Shown: positions 9,805-19,096, counted from the stretch's first letter. The stretch is 64,000 bases of DNA from Chitinophaga pinensis (GCA_943326015.2 CALPRQ020000002.1:1-64000), one strand, 5' to 3'. Notes: a model not told the origin generated them from the sequence alone. Translations and numbers: made by a program.

Positions 9805-12051
9805 ATGAGCCACCCACACGCAGAAGAAACCGACAACAGCCACGCTTGCGGATGCGACCACGGCTGTAGCGCCGAACCCATCGCCAGCGCGGTCGCCAGG
9901 CCCGAACCCGCAGGGATACCCGTTTTCCGGATACCGACCATGGACTGCGCGGTGGAGGAAGGCGAAATTCGCCACGCCTTGGCCAAGCTGCCGGGACTGC
10001 GCAGTCTGAGTTTTCAACTGGGCGCGCGCACCTTGGCGATCGACGCCCCCACCGAATCCATTGCGCAGGCACTGGAGGCCATCCGCAAGGCCGGATTCAA
10101 GCCGACTCCCATCTCCGAGAGTGCCGGCCACGACGATGAACATGACCATCATGGGCACAGTCACGGCGGCAGGTTTGCCCTGCCCGAGGGCCTGCCCCGC
10201 TACGTCCTGGCCTTGATCCTGGCCCTGGGCGCCGAATCCCTGGCCTTCTTCGCGCCGCCTACCCTGATCGTTTCCGGGCTGGGCATGGCGCTGTCTGCGG
10301 CAGCGATTGCGCTGGCCGGTTTTTCCACCTACGTGAAGGGCTGGGCCGCGCTGCGCCACTGGCGTCTGAACATCAACGCCTTGATGACGGTGGCCGTCAC
10401 GGGCGCCTTCCTGATTGGCCAGTGGCCGGAAGCCGCCATGGTGATGGCCTTGTATGCGATTGCCGAACTGATCGAAGCCCGCTCGGTGGACCGCGCTCGC
10501 AACGCCATCAAGGGGCTGCTGGACATGAGCCCTGAAAAGGCGGAGGTCAGACAGGCCGACGGGACCTGGGCCGAGCGCCTGGTCCAGAGCGTGGCCATCG
10601 GCGCCATGGTTCGCGTCAAGCCGGGCGCTCGCGTGCCGCTCGATGGCGTGATCGCCACGGGCAGCACGTCGGTGGACCAGTCCCCCGTGACCGGTGAAAG
10701 CATCCCCGTCGACAAGCTCGTGGGGGACCCGGTGTTTGCCGGGACCATCAACACCACGGGCATGGTTGAAATCCAGGTCAGCTCGGCGGCCAGCGGGACC
10801 TTGCTGGCCCGGATCATCCACGCGGTCGAGCAGGCGCAGGGGTCAAGGGCGCCCACTCAGCAGTTCGTGGACCGGTTCGCCTCCTTCTACACGCCGGCGG
10901 TTTTCGGTTTGGCGCTGGCCGTGTGCCTGCTGACGCCTTGGCTGCTGGACTGGAGCTGGATGCAGGCGATCTACAAGGCGCTGGTGCTGCTGGTCATCGC
11001 CTGCCCTTGCGCCTTGGTGATCTCCACCCCCGTCACCTTGGTGAGCGGCCTGGCCGCCGCTGCCCGGCGCGGCATCCTGATCAAGGGCGGCGTCCATCTG
11101 GAAGGCGCGCGCAAGATCAAGGCGATCGCGCTCGACAAGACCGGCACCCTCACGCAGGGCAAGCCCGAGCTGGTGGCGACCGAAATCCTGCCCGGTGACC
11201 AGAAGGAAGCTCAAGTGCTGCGCTGGGCTTGCGACCTCGCACGACACTCTGACCATCCGGTCTCCAAAGCCATCGCCCAAGGACTCGACATCCAGGGCAA
11301 CGGGCAGCTTGAAGGCTTCACCGCTTTACCAGGACGTGGCATTGAAGCCCAATCCAACGGACTCCAGTTGATACTGGGAAACCACAGCCTAATCGAGGAG
11401 CGTGGCCTTTGCAGCGCGCAGATCGAGGCGCGACTGGCAGCGCACGAAGCGCAGGGTCGCACGGTCACGCTGCTGGCCTCCAGCGACCAGGTGTTGGCGA
11501 TCTTCGCGGTGGCCGACCGCATCAAGGAGAGTTCACGCCAGGCCATCGCGGAACTTCACGCCCTGGGCGTGGCGTCGGTCATGCTCAGCGGCGACAATGC
11601 CGCCACTGCCCGGGCCATCGCCAAGGAAGCGGGCATCGACGACGCGCGTGGCAATTTGCTGCCCGAGGACAAGCTCGCCGCCATCGAGGAAATGCAGCAG
11701 CGCCATGGCTACATCGCCATGACCGGGGATGGGATCAACGACGCTCCGGCGCTCGCCCGCGCCGACATCGGCTTCGCCATGGGCGGGGCGGGCACGGACA
11801 CCGCCATGGAAGCCGCCGACGTCGTGATCATGAACGATGACCTGCGCCGGATTCCCGAGACGATCCGGCTTTCGCGCCAGACCCAGGCCATCCTCCGGCA
11901 GAACATCGCCCTGGCCCTGGGCATCAAGGCCGTGTTCCTGTTGCTGGCGCTGTTCAATGGCGCGACCATGTGGATGGCCGTCTTCGCGGACATGGGCGCG
12001 AGCCTGCTGGTCGTGTTCAACGGACTCCGAGTCCTGGGCGCCAGGCCCTGA
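9805..12051 (+). CDS. cadA: heavy-metal P1B-type ATPase (Cd2+/Zn2+/Pb2+ exporter)
   Basis: The 748-residue protein has a Cys/His-rich N-terminus (CGCDHGCS), one HMA domain with the MDCAVEE metal motif (about residues 49-55), and a His-rich linker (DDEHDHHGHSHGG). It then shows eight predicted membrane segments with the CPC metal-gate motif (about 400-402), DKTGT phosphorylation site (about 443-447), HP-type motif (SDHPVSKAI) and TGDGINDAPAL hinge. These are the hallmarks of a CadA/ZntA exporter. Divergent cadR and the intervening MerR operator indicate metal-induced expression. Confidence 0.95.
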   Translation: MSHPHAEETDNSHACGCDHGCSAEPIASAVARPEPAGIPVFRIPTMDCAVEEGEIRHALAKLPGLRSLSFQLGARTLAIDAPTESIAQALEAIRKAGFKPTPISESAGHDDEHDHHGHSHGGRFALPEGLPRYVLALILALGAESLAFFAPPTLIVSGLGMALSAAAIALAGFSTYVKGWAALRHWRLNINALMTVAVTGAFLIGQWPEAAMVMALYAIAELIEARSVDRARNAIKGLLDMSPEKAEVRQADGTWAERLVQSVAIGAMVRVKPGARVPLDGVIATGSTSVDQSPVTGESIPVDKLVGDPVFAGTINTTGMVEIQVSSAASGTLLARIIHAVEQAQGSRAPTQQFVDRFASFYTPAVFGLALAVCLLTPWLLDWSWMQAIYKALVLLVIACPCALVISTPVTLVSGLAAAARRGILIKGGVHLEGARKIKAIALDKTGTLTQGKPELVATEILPGDQKEAQVLRWACDLARHSDHPVSKAIAQGLDIQGNGQLEGFTALPGRGIEAQSNGLQLILGNHSLIEERGLCSAQIEARLAAHEAQGRTVTLLASSDQVLAIFAVADRIKESSRQAIAELHALGVASVMLSGDNAATARAIAKEAGIDDARGNLLPEDKLAAIEEMQQRHGYIAMTGDGINDAPALARADIGFAMGGAGTDTAMEAADVVIMNDDLRRIPETIRLSRQTQAILRQNIALALGIKAVFLLLALFNGATMWMAVFADMGASLLVVFNGLRVLGARP

Positions 12052-12077
12052 AAGCCAGATTGAACGAAAGAAAATCA

Positions 12078-13136
12078 ATGAAGCGTGAAAGCAGATTGAA
12101 TCCAGGGGTGGTCGCCGCGCTTGCAGCAGCGCTGCTCTTTGGCGCGGGCACGCCGCTGGCCAAACGGCTCTTGGGCGATGTGGGGCCATGGATGCTGGCC
12201 GCCCTCTTCTACCTGGGCTCGGGCCTTGGCTTGGCGATTTACCGGCTGGCGAGGCGATCCGCCCCTGTGAAGCTCCCACCCGGCGAGGCGCGTTGGCTCG
12301 CGGGGGCCACGATGGCAGGCGGAGTCATCGGCCCGGTGTTGCTCATGGCGGGACTCGTCGGCATGCCCGCGTCCGGCGCGTCTCTCCTGCTCAACGCCGA
12401 AGGGGTCTTCACGGCCCTGCTGGCATGGATCGCCTTCCGGGAGAACTTCGATCGGCGTATCGCCTTGGGCATGGCATCGATCGCCGCCGGGGCGGTGATC
12501 CTGAGTTGGCCGCAAGACCTGAGCTTCTCCGGCCTATGGCCCGCCCTGTCGATTCTGGGCGCCTGCCTGGCCTGGGGCATCGACAACAATCTCACGCGCA
12601 AGGTGTCGCTCAATGACGCGACCTGGATCGCGTCGGTCAAAGGACTGGTGGCGGGAAGCGTGAATCTGGCCTTGGCCCTGGCGATCGGGGACCGGCTGCC
12701 TGCGCTGCCGGTGCTGGGCGGCGCGATGCTGGTGGGCTTTCTGGCCTATGGCGTGAGCCTCGCATGGTTCGTGGTGGGCCTGCGCCACCTGGGGACCGCC
12801 AGGACTGGGGCTTACTTTTCAGTGGCTCCATTCTTCGGCGCGGCCTTGGCGCTCGCCAGTGGCGAACCCGTCACGGCATCGCTTGCAGTTGCCGGGCTCT
12901 TGATGGGCCTGGGCGTCTGGCTGCATCTGACGGAGCAGCACGCGCATCCCCATGTCCACGAGCCCATGGATCACGAGCATGAACATGCGCACGACGAACA
13001 CCATCAGCACGATCACCCCGATCAGCCCCGGCTGGTGCTGGCGCCGGGCCAGCAGCACACCCATGCACACCACCACGAGCGAATGGAGCATGCCCACGCG
13101 CACTTCCCCGACGCGCACCACCGCCATGCTCACTGA
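12078..13136 (+). CDS. EamA/DMT-family transporter with His-rich C-terminal tail
   Basis: ATG 12078 is chosen because it follows the cadA stop by 26 bp; a longer in-frame reading would overlap cadA by about 80 bases. The 352-residue product has about ten membrane segments in two EamA repeats (residues about 8-285). It then has an extreme His-rich tail of about 65 residues (repeats such as HEHEHAHDEHHQHDH and HTHAHHHERMEHAHAH). The tail and the position directly behind cadA suggest metal export or metal buffering under CadR control; the substrate is inferred, not shown. Confidence 0.85.
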   Translation: MKRESRLNPGVVAALAAALLFGAGTPLAKRLLGDVGPWMLAALFYLGSGLGLAIYRLARRSAPVKLPPGEARWLAGATMAGGVIGPVLLMAGLVGMPASGASLLLNAEGVFTALLAWIAFRENFDRRIALGMASIAAGAVILSWPQDLSFSGLWPALSILGACLAWGIDNNLTRKVSLNDATWIASVKGLVAGSVNLALALAIGDRLPALPVLGGAMLVGFLAYGVSLAWFVVGLRHLGTARTGAYFSVAPFFGAALALASGEPVTASLAVAGLLMGLGVWLHLTEQHAHPHVHEPMDHEHEHAHDEHHQHDHPDQPRLVLAPGQQHTHAHHHERMEHAHAHFPDAHHRHAH

Positions 13137-13182
13137 GTGGCAACAGACGAAATGCTGAGCCAGCGCCCTCGCCCGAAAAGCC

Positions 13183-14034
13183 TTACTCGACGCTTTCCAG
13201 CGCCAGCACGCCGGTGGCGGTGTTGGAGATCGGCAGGTAGTAGTTGCTGTGCACCTTGCGCACGCCCGAGCCGGCGCTGGTGAGCGCGGCACGCATGGCG
13301 ACCCACATCAGCAGCTCGACGCCCTGGGTGCCGGCCTTCTCGACGATCTCGAGGTCGCTGAACTGGGTCACCCACTCGGGGTTGGAGACCATGCTCTGCA
13401 TGAACTGCTGGTCGAACTTGGTATTGATGTGGCCGGCACGCTCGCCATCGAGCTGGTGGCTCAGGCCACCGCTGGCCAGCACCATCACCTTCTTGTCGCT
13501 GTCCCAGGACTGGATCGCACGGCCCACGGCCTGGCCCAGCTTGTAGACCCGCTTGGCCGTCGGCAGCGGGAACTGCACGGTGTTGATGTTGATCGGCACG
13601 ATCTGCACCGGCGCGACTTCGTGATCCGGCCAGAACAGCTTGAACGGCAGCGAGCAGGCATGGTCGACCAGCATTTCCTGGCAGGTCACGATGTCGAACT
13701 CGTCGGCGATCAGGCGGTTGATGATGTGCCAGGACAGGTCGAGGTTGCCCGGGGTCGACGGCAGGGTCGGAATGCCCCAGCCCTCGTCGGCATTGCTGTA
13801 CTCGGCGGCGGCACCGACCGCGAAGGTCGGCATCTTGTCGAGGAAGAAGTTCAGGCCGTGGTCGTTGTAGAACACCACCAGCACGTCGGGCTTGACCTCG
13901 CCCAGCCACTGCTGGATGGGCGGGAAGCCGTCGAAGAAGGGCTTCCAGTAGGGCTCCTGCTGCAGGCCCTTGGCGAGCGCCTTGCCGATGGCGGGGATAT
14001 GCGAGGTGGCGAGGCCGCCGATGAGTTGTGCCAT
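13183..14034 (-). CDS. class III extradiol dioxygenase, LigB-type catalytic beta subunit (first copy)
   Basis: The 283-residue protein is a LigB-superfamily ring-cleavage dioxygenase with all active-site positions visible. These are an SHIPA histidine near residue 12, a YNDHG histidine, GGLSHQL for the catalytic base histidine, and the metal-binding Glu in GVELLMW. The small alpha subunit is encoded 17 bp upstream. It differs clearly from the second LigB at 30635-31489, so it is a paralogue and not a recent duplicate. The substrate could be protocatechuate, gallate or a methoxylated or carboxylated catechol; the divergent LysR gene and the P450 system nearby support an aromatic pathway. Confidence 0.85.
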   Translation of the reverse strand: MAQLIGGLATSHIPAIGKALAKGLQQEPYWKPFFDGFPPIQQWLGEVKPDVLVVFYNDHGLNFFLDKMPTFAVGAAAEYSNADEGWGIPTLPSTPGNLDLSWHIINRLIADEFDIVTCQEMLVDHACSLPFKLFWPDHEVAPVQIVPININTVQFPLPTAKRVYKLGQAVGRAIQSWDSDKKVMVLASGGLSHQLDGERAGHINTKFDQQFMQSMVSNPEWVTQFSDLEIVEKAGTQGVELLMWVAMRAALTSAGSGVRKVHSNYYLPISNTATGVLALESVE

Positions 14035-14051
14035 TTGTCTGTGCTCCGGAA

Positions 14052-14399
14052 TTATTGTTGGGCGTAGGCGGCCAGCTTGGCCATGAAGGCTTCCTTGCTC
14101 ATGCCGGTCTGCTGGGCGCCGATGTCCTGCATGTCGAGGCCGAAGATGCCGGCGAACTTGGCCAGGTAGTAGGCATTGCCGCCGGCAGCGATCAGGTCGA
14201 GCACCTGCTTGGAGCGGATCGCCGCCTTCTGCTGCTCGTTGAGGCCGAACTGGCTCATGTAGGCCTCGGGGTCGGCGACGAAGGCGTCACGGTTGGCCTT
14301 CTCGTTGAACGAGAAGCACATCTTGTTCAGGGCATAGCCCTTCATGGCCTCGGCGCCGTCGAAAGGCGTGGTGCCGGGAATGGTGATCTTGTTGTTCAC
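14052..14399 (-). CDS. LigA-type alpha subunit of the first extradiol dioxygenase
   Basis: The 115-residue protein resembles the small LigA subunit (GYALNKMCFSFNEKANRDAF, AYMSQFGLNEQQKAAI, AAGGNAYYLAKF), which caps the LigB active site. The start codon is GTG at 14399, decided by a strong AGAGGAG about 8 bases before it; no ATG gives a full-length subunit. It is the first gene of a two-gene operon with the beta subunit, and is about 27 residues shorter than the second LigA in this window. Confidence 0.85.
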   Translation of the reverse strand: MNNKITIPGTTPFDGAEAMKGYALNKMCFSFNEKANRDAFVADPEAYMSQFGLNEQQKAAIRSKQVLDLIAAGGNAYYLAKFAGIFGLDMQDIGAQQTGMSKEAFMAKLAAYAQQ

Positions 14400-14495
14400 T
14401 GCCGTCTCCTCTGGTGGGGGTCATCAAAATACGGGAATGACGCGAGTGTGTACACGCCATCACATAAAATAAACAGATCATTCATCATATATTGC

Positions 14496-15419
14496 ATGAA
14501 ACAATTCGATTGGTCAGATCTTGATGTCCGGCTGCTGCAGCTGCTGGTCGCGGTAGTCGAGTGCGGCAGCATCACCGGTGCGGCACAACAGCTGGACGTG
14601 ACGCAATCGGCGGTCAGCCACCAGCTCGACAAGCTGCGCGCCATCACGCAGGACCCGCTGTTCGTCAAGTCGGGGCGCGGCATCGTCGCGACCGCGCAGG
14701 CCGAGACGCTGGCGGCGCAGGCGCGCGAGCTGCTGGGCCAGATCGAGCGCTTCGCGCGCGGCGGCCCCTTCGACCCGGCACGCTGGCAGGCGCGCATCAC
14801 GATCGCGGCCAACGACTTCCAGCGCGACCTGCTGCTGCCGGGACTGATGCGGCGGCTGCGCCTGCAGGCACCGGGCCTGAGCCTGCGCGTGATCCCGTCC
14901 GGCGTGCCGCGGCTGGAGCTGCTGCGCAGCGACGACTGCCAGCTCATCATCAGCCCGCGCCCGCCCGAGGGCGGCGACATCATGCAAAAGCGCCTGTTCG
15001 AGGACCGCTACCGCCTGTTCTACGACCCGCAGATGCGCGCGGCGCCACGTGATCTGGCCGACTACCTCGCGAGCGAGCATGCGACGGTGCTCTACGAGCC
15101 CCGGCGCCGGCTCGACCTCGACGAGTTGCTGCTCGCGCGCGGCGTCAAGCGCCGCTTTGCCGTGCTGGTGCCGGGCTTTGGCGCCCTGCCAGCCTTCATC
15201 CGCGGCACGCCACTGCTGGCGACCGTACCGGGCCTGCTCGCGCAGCAGACGCTGGCCGGATTCGCGCACGCCGAGCCACCGCTGCCCTGCCCGACGCTGC
15301 CGATGTACCTGATCTGGCACCAGCGCCACCAGCAGGACCCCGCGCACCGCTGGCTGCGCGAGCAGATCGAGGCGGGCGTGGCACCGGCGCTGGCCCGGGG
15401 CGACCCGGGCCCGGGCTGA
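14496..15419 (+). CDS. LysR-family transcriptional regulator
   Basis: The 307-residue protein has an N-terminal LysR winged HTH (residues about 8-67: GSITGAAQQLDVTQSAVSHQLDKL) and a co-inducer domain. It is divergent from the first ligAB pair with a 96-bp gap holding AT-rich DNA and a GTGTACAC palindrome (14448-14455). It is therefore the probable activator of that pair. ATG 14496 is used although its ribosome site is weak; the upstream in-frame codons would run into the ligA-like gene. Confidence 0.88.
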   Translation: MKQFDWSDLDVRLLQLLVAVVECGSITGAAQQLDVTQSAVSHQLDKLRAITQDPLFVKSGRGIVATAQAETLAAQARELLGQIERFARGGPFDPARWQARITIAANDFQRDLLLPGLMRRLRLQAPGLSLRVIPSGVPRLELLRSDDCQLIISPRPPEGGDIMQKRLFEDRYRLFYDPQMRAAPRDLADYLASEHATVLYEPRRRLDLDELLLARGVKRRFAVLVPGFGALPAFIRGTPLLATVPGLLAQQTLAGFAHAEPPLPCPTLPMYLIWHQRHQQDPAHRWLREQIEAGVAPALARGDPGPG

Positions 15420-15420
15420 A

Positions 15421-18027
15421 TCAATCCGGCGCGACGTCGGCGGGCGGCTCCTGCTGCTCCTGCGGCTCGGACAGACCGGCGGGCGCCGACGGATCGAACT
15501 CGATCGGCTCGATCTGCCGGGTCTGGCGGAACAGACGCTCGACATCGATCAGCTGGATCAGCACGCGACCGCCATCGGCCTGGATCAGTCCGCCGATCAG
15601 CCGGCTTTCGTCACCCGTGTGGCCAAACGGCAGCGGCTGGATCTGGCTGGCAGCGAACTCGGGCACGCCGTGCAGCTCGTCGATCAGCAGGCCGATGGCC
15701 TGGCCGTCATGGCGCACGATGATGATCTGGCTGCCGCTGTCGATGACCGACGCCTGGCCGTAGAGCAGGCGGCCGAGGTCGAACACCCAGACGAACTGGT
15801 GCGAGACACCCTCGCCATGCGGCAGCAGCATGCCGATGCGACTCGGGTGGCCGCCGACCGACATCGACGTGAGCTCGGACGCGGGCATCGCCTCCAGCAC
15901 ATGGCGCGCATCGAGCGCGAACAGGCTCTGGCCGGAGTAGAAGGTCGCGTATTCCTGCCCGCCCTCGGCACTCCCTTCACCGAGCATGGCGACCTGGGCC
16001 GCGACGCCGCGCTCGCGCACCTCGCCGAGCCGGCTGAAGACCAGCGCCAGCACGTCCTCGCGGTAGCCGTCACTGACCTTGAACTCGCGGTAGCCCTTGC
16101 CAGCCGAGCAGCCCAGGATGGCGTAATGCCCGTCGTGCAGGACGATGCGCGCGACGCTGCTGCCGGCTTCGAGCGCGAGCAGGTCCGGGTCGATCTCGAT
16201 CCGGCTGCCGACCGGACGCGACGGATCGGTGCTCGCGAGGATGCGCGCCTGGCGGTCGATGTAGAACGCGGTCGCGTCGCTCTGGTGGCCGAGGCTGACT
16301 TGCAGCATGGCGGCGAATTCGCGTTCGGCATCGAACACGATGCCGATGCCGCCGACCACGCACGCGGGACGGTCCGGGTCGCGGATCGCCGCGTGATAGG
16401 TGTAGCTCGACACGCCACCCGACAGCGGCGAGGGCACGAAGGGCGTGACATGGTAGGACTGCTCGCCGTTCAACTGCAGCACGGCCGCGAGCGTGGCGGC
16501 GTCGAGGGTCTGGCCGATCACGCTGCCGCCGGGCAGGTCTTCCTGCCCGGAATAGCTGCTGGCGAGGATGCGGCCTTCGCGGTCGTAGACGAACAGGCGG
16601 CTGTAGACGGTGTAGAGCCGGTTGATGTAGTCGAGGATGGCCGGGATGCCTGCGTCGATCTGGCCGTCACTGGCTGCCAGCGCCGCCCGCAGCTCGGGCG
16701 TCAGCGCCCACCAGCGGCAGTCGTTGGCGCGCTCGTAGAGGTTGCGGTCGAGCAGATCCACCAGCAGGTGAGCGATCGACTCGGCATTGTGCAGATTGGA
16801 TTCGAGCACGGTCTCGTAGAGGTCGCTGATCGACTGCGAGAACAGCTCGTTGCTGCGCGCGCCGGTCTCGCTGATCTGCTCGAGTATGGTCTTGAGCTTC
16901 CTGAGCCCGCTGCCCTGACCGGCCGAGATCACCTGACCGTTCCAGACCACGCGCCGGATGGTTTCGGTCGCGCTCATGATCTCGTACAGCGGCGGACTGA
17001 AGGAACTGGCATGCGACAGCAAGCCGGCGGCCAGCGCCGGATCGAGCGACTGGAGGTGGCGACTCGCGCTGGCCGAGAAGGCGAGCTCGACCGGGATCAT
17101 GACCTGGCCCAGCCAGCCCGCCGGGCCCATGTAACCCTGGTAGCCCTCGGCGGCAAAGGTGCGGACGAGGTATTCCCGCCCACCGTGGATCATGAGCCGC
17201 GCCCGGCCGTCGCGGTTGACCGGCACGCGCGCACCCAGCGGAATCCAGCCCGGATCGGCGCTGGCGATCACGCGCTCGTCCGCATCGAGCAGCAGCATGT
17301 TGACGCGGCCTTCCGGGTCGCGATGCGACTCGAAGATGCCAGCCATCTCGGCCTGGAAATCGAAGCTCAGGCAGAGCAGGCCGATGACGGCGCCGCTGTC
17401 GGGGTGCTCGATGCGGCGCGAATAGATCAGCGCCTGCGACTGACCCGGACGCAGGTCGGTGGCGCGGAAGGTCTCGACGAAGCCGTCGGTCGCCAGCGTC
17501 TGCGCGACCAGCGGATCGACACTGCCCTCAATCGGCGCGTACTCGTTGACATGGGCCAGCACGTTGCCCTGGAGGTCGAGCAGCACGATTTCGTCGTACA
17601 CCGTGTACTTGCTGCGGTAAGCGCACAGGCGCTCGCGGACGCGCCCGGCATCGTCGTGCAGACCCGCGACGAAGGCACAGAGCTCGCTGTCGCGCGCCAG
17701 GAAACCGACATCGGCGGTGCGCTCGTAGAGGTTGCGCACCACGATGTCGATCACGTACTGCGCCTGAGTGCCGATGGCATCGAGCACATTGGCGACCTTC
17801 TCGCCGACCAGGCTGGAAACCAGCTCCTGCTCCAGCCGCTTGAAGCCCGCGCGCGTCGCGGCCATGGTCGGCAGGATGCTCTTGGCCTCGACCGGACAGT
17901 TCATCTTGGCGGACGACTCGATCATGCGCCACATCAGGTTGAGCTCGTGCAGCGACTGCTCGCAGCGCACCACGTCGCGCATGTACGGCAGGAAGGTGTC
18001 GATCGGGAGGATAGTTTCTGTGGTCAT
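15421..18027 (-). CDS. soluble tandem Cache-like sensor protein with C-terminal CheW domain
   Basis: The 868-residue protein has two repeated N-terminal modules, each starting with a related helix (NLYERTADVGFLA near residue 95 and NLYERANDCRWWAL near 430) followed by a Cache-like sensor fold (VYDEIVLLDLQGNVLAHV; VYSRLFVYDREGRILASS). It ends in a CheW-like domain (about 720-830). No signal peptide or membrane helix is visible, unusual for Cache proteins. It could couple ligand or energy sensing to a chemotaxis kinase. The start is uncertain: ATGs at 18099/18096 and 18063 are in frame, but 18027 leaves a repeat-containing leader. It ends 1 bp from the LysR gene on the other strand. Confidence 0.75.
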   Translation of the reverse strand: MTTETILPIDTFLPYMRDVVRCEQSLHELNLMWRMIESSAKMNCPVEAKSILPTMAATRAGFKRLEQELVSSLVGEKVANVLDAIGTQAQYVIDIVVRNLYERTADVGFLARDSELCAFVAGLHDDAGRVRERLCAYRSKYTVYDEIVLLDLQGNVLAHVNEYAPIEGSVDPLVAQTLATDGFVETFRATDLRPGQSQALIYSRRIEHPDSGAVIGLLCLSFDFQAEMAGIFESHRDPEGRVNMLLLDADERVIASADPGWIPLGARVPVNRDGRARLMIHGGREYLVRTFAAEGYQGYMGPAGWLGQVMIPVELAFSASASRHLQSLDPALAAGLLSHASSFSPPLYEIMSATETIRRVVWNGQVISAGQGSGLRKLKTILEQISETGARSNELFSQSISDLYETVLESNLHNAESIAHLLVDLLDRNLYERANDCRWWALTPELRAALAASDGQIDAGIPAILDYINRLYTVYSRLFVYDREGRILASSYSGQEDLPGGSVIGQTLDAATLAAVLQLNGEQSYHVTPFVPSPLSGGVSSYTYHAAIRDPDRPACVVGGIGIVFDAEREFAAMLQVSLGHQSDATAFYIDRQARILASTDPSRPVGSRIEIDPDLLALEAGSSVARIVLHDGHYAILGCSAGKGYREFKVSDGYREDVLALVFSRLGEVRERGVAAQVAMLGEGSAEGGQEYATFYSGQSLFALDARHVLEAMPASELTSMSVGGHPSRIGMLLPHGEGVSHQFVWVFDLGRLLYGQASVIDSGSQIIIVRHDGQAIGLLIDELHGVPEFAASQIQPLPFGHTGDESRLIGGLIQADGGRVLIQLIDVERLFRQTRQIEPIEFDPSAPAGLSEPQEQQEPPADVAPD

Positions 18028-18073
18028 GGCAGCTTTCTGAAACCTTGACCAAGCAAGCGACATGCCACCACTT

Positions 18074-18105
18074 TGCACCGTCATGGTGCAAGCCATCATG
18101 GTGCA
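18074..18105. promoter_or_regulatory. inverted and direct TGCACC/ATGGTGCA repeats
   Basis: TGCACC-gtcat-GGTGCA (18074-18090) is an inverted repeat, and ATGGTGCA recurs at 18083-18090 and 18098-18105 with 15-bp spacing. The set lies between the AraC gene end and the Cache/CheW gene start, so it may be an operator; no binding protein is known. Confidence 0.35.
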
Positions 18106-18106
18106 T

Positions 18107-19084
18107 TCAGCTTCTGGCGGCGATCTCTCCTGGCCCGGCCAGCTGGGCCTGGCGCCAGCGGTGCGGATTCATGCCCATGCGGCGCTTGAAAAAGCGCGAA
18201 AAATACGCCGGATCGGCAAAACCCAGCTCCTCGGCCACGCCAGCCACGGGCGCCGCAATATAGACCAGCCGGCGACAGGCCTCGCGCGTGAGCCGTTCAT
18301 GCACCAATTCGAGTGCCGATCGCCCGCTTTCGGTGCGCGCCAGCCGGTTGAGCCGCGCCGGACTCAGCCCCAGGCGCGAGGCGTACTGCTCGACCGACCA
18401 GTGCGCCAGGAAGCGCTCCTCGACCAGCAGCAGGAAGCGCGTGAACAGCGCCTGGTGCCGGTGCGCCGCCGCGCCACCGGCCTGGCGCTGCCGCTTGCAG
18501 GCCTGCGCCAGCCGCCAGACCAGGGAGCGCGCCAGCCAGACCGGCACCGGCGAGTCGGCATTGCCCGGCAGCATGAACTCGGCGGCGAGCTCGCGCAGCA
18601 AGGCGTCGAGCCGCTGCTGCGGCGCCTCGCCGGCATCGAAGCGGATGACGGCTGGCCCGGCAAACAACAGCCGGAAGGCCTCGCCCACCGCCTGGAACTC
18701 GCCCTCGACCAGGAAGCGCGCGCTCAGCGTCAGCACCAGGCCGTCGGTGCCGGGCTCGAAGCGAAAACCATGGACCACGCCGGGCGGCACCACGATCGCC
18801 GCCGGCCCGGCCACCGACTCGCGCGACTCATCGAGCAGCACCGAGACCTGGCCCTTGCGCACCCACAGGATCTGGTACAGGCCCTGGTGCAGGTGGGCGT
18901 CGATCTCCCAGTGGTAGAGGCTGCTGCGCGACCAGACCTCCTCGATGTGCAGCATCTCCTGGCCCGGGCTGGCCGTCTCGCCGTAGAGCGCGAAGCGCGG
19001 GATGCCCGCATCGCCAACGGGACGGCGGGGCTGGCCCGTGCGGGTCTTCGCAGCGCGGCGGGAAGTCGTCTCTGTATTTTTCAT
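18107..19084 (-). CDS. AraC-family transcriptional regulator
   Basis: The 325-residue protein has a cupin-type sensor domain (about residues 40-170; HWEIDAHLHQGLYQILWVRKG, VVPPGVVHGFRF) and a C-terminal double HTH (about 220-315, ending in the conserved FADPAYFSRFFKRRMGMNPHRWR). This layout resembles PobR/PobC-type regulators of aromatic catabolism. ATG 19084 is chosen over 19189, which would leave no room for promoters. It is divergent from the P450 gene, with direct repeats of AraC spacing between them, so it probably activates the P450 operon. Confidence 0.85.
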   Translation of the reverse strand: MKNTETTSRRAAKTRTGQPRRPVGDAGIPRFALYGETASPGQEMLHIEEVWSRSSLYHWEIDAHLHQGLYQILWVRKGQVSVLLDESRESVAGPAAIVVPPGVVHGFRFEPGTDGLVLTLSARFLVEGEFQAVGEAFRLLFAGPAVIRFDAGEAPQQRLDALLRELAAEFMLPGNADSPVPVWLARSLVWRLAQACKRQRQAGGAAAHRHQALFTRFLLLVEERFLAHWSVEQYASRLGLSPARLNRLARTESGRSALELVHERLTREACRRLVYIAAPVAGVAEELGFADPAYFSRFFKRRMGMNPHRWRQAQLAGPGEIAARS

Positions 19085-19096
19085 GGTGGTTACATC

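Noticed and set aside
12930-13136. His-codon repeats at the EamA gene end as a CRISPR or satellite array
   Set aside because: The repeats are short, irregular and in frame, coding for a His-rich tail.
14028-14495. Longer N-terminus for the LysR protein
   Set aside because: It would read through the ligA-like gene on the other strand; homology to LysR starts at 14496.
15619-18048. 809-codon open frame on the plus strand
   Set aside because: It lies wholly opposite the Cache/CheW gene, has no family resemblance and shows the Gln/Arg/Ala/Asp-rich composition of a GC-rich antisense frame.
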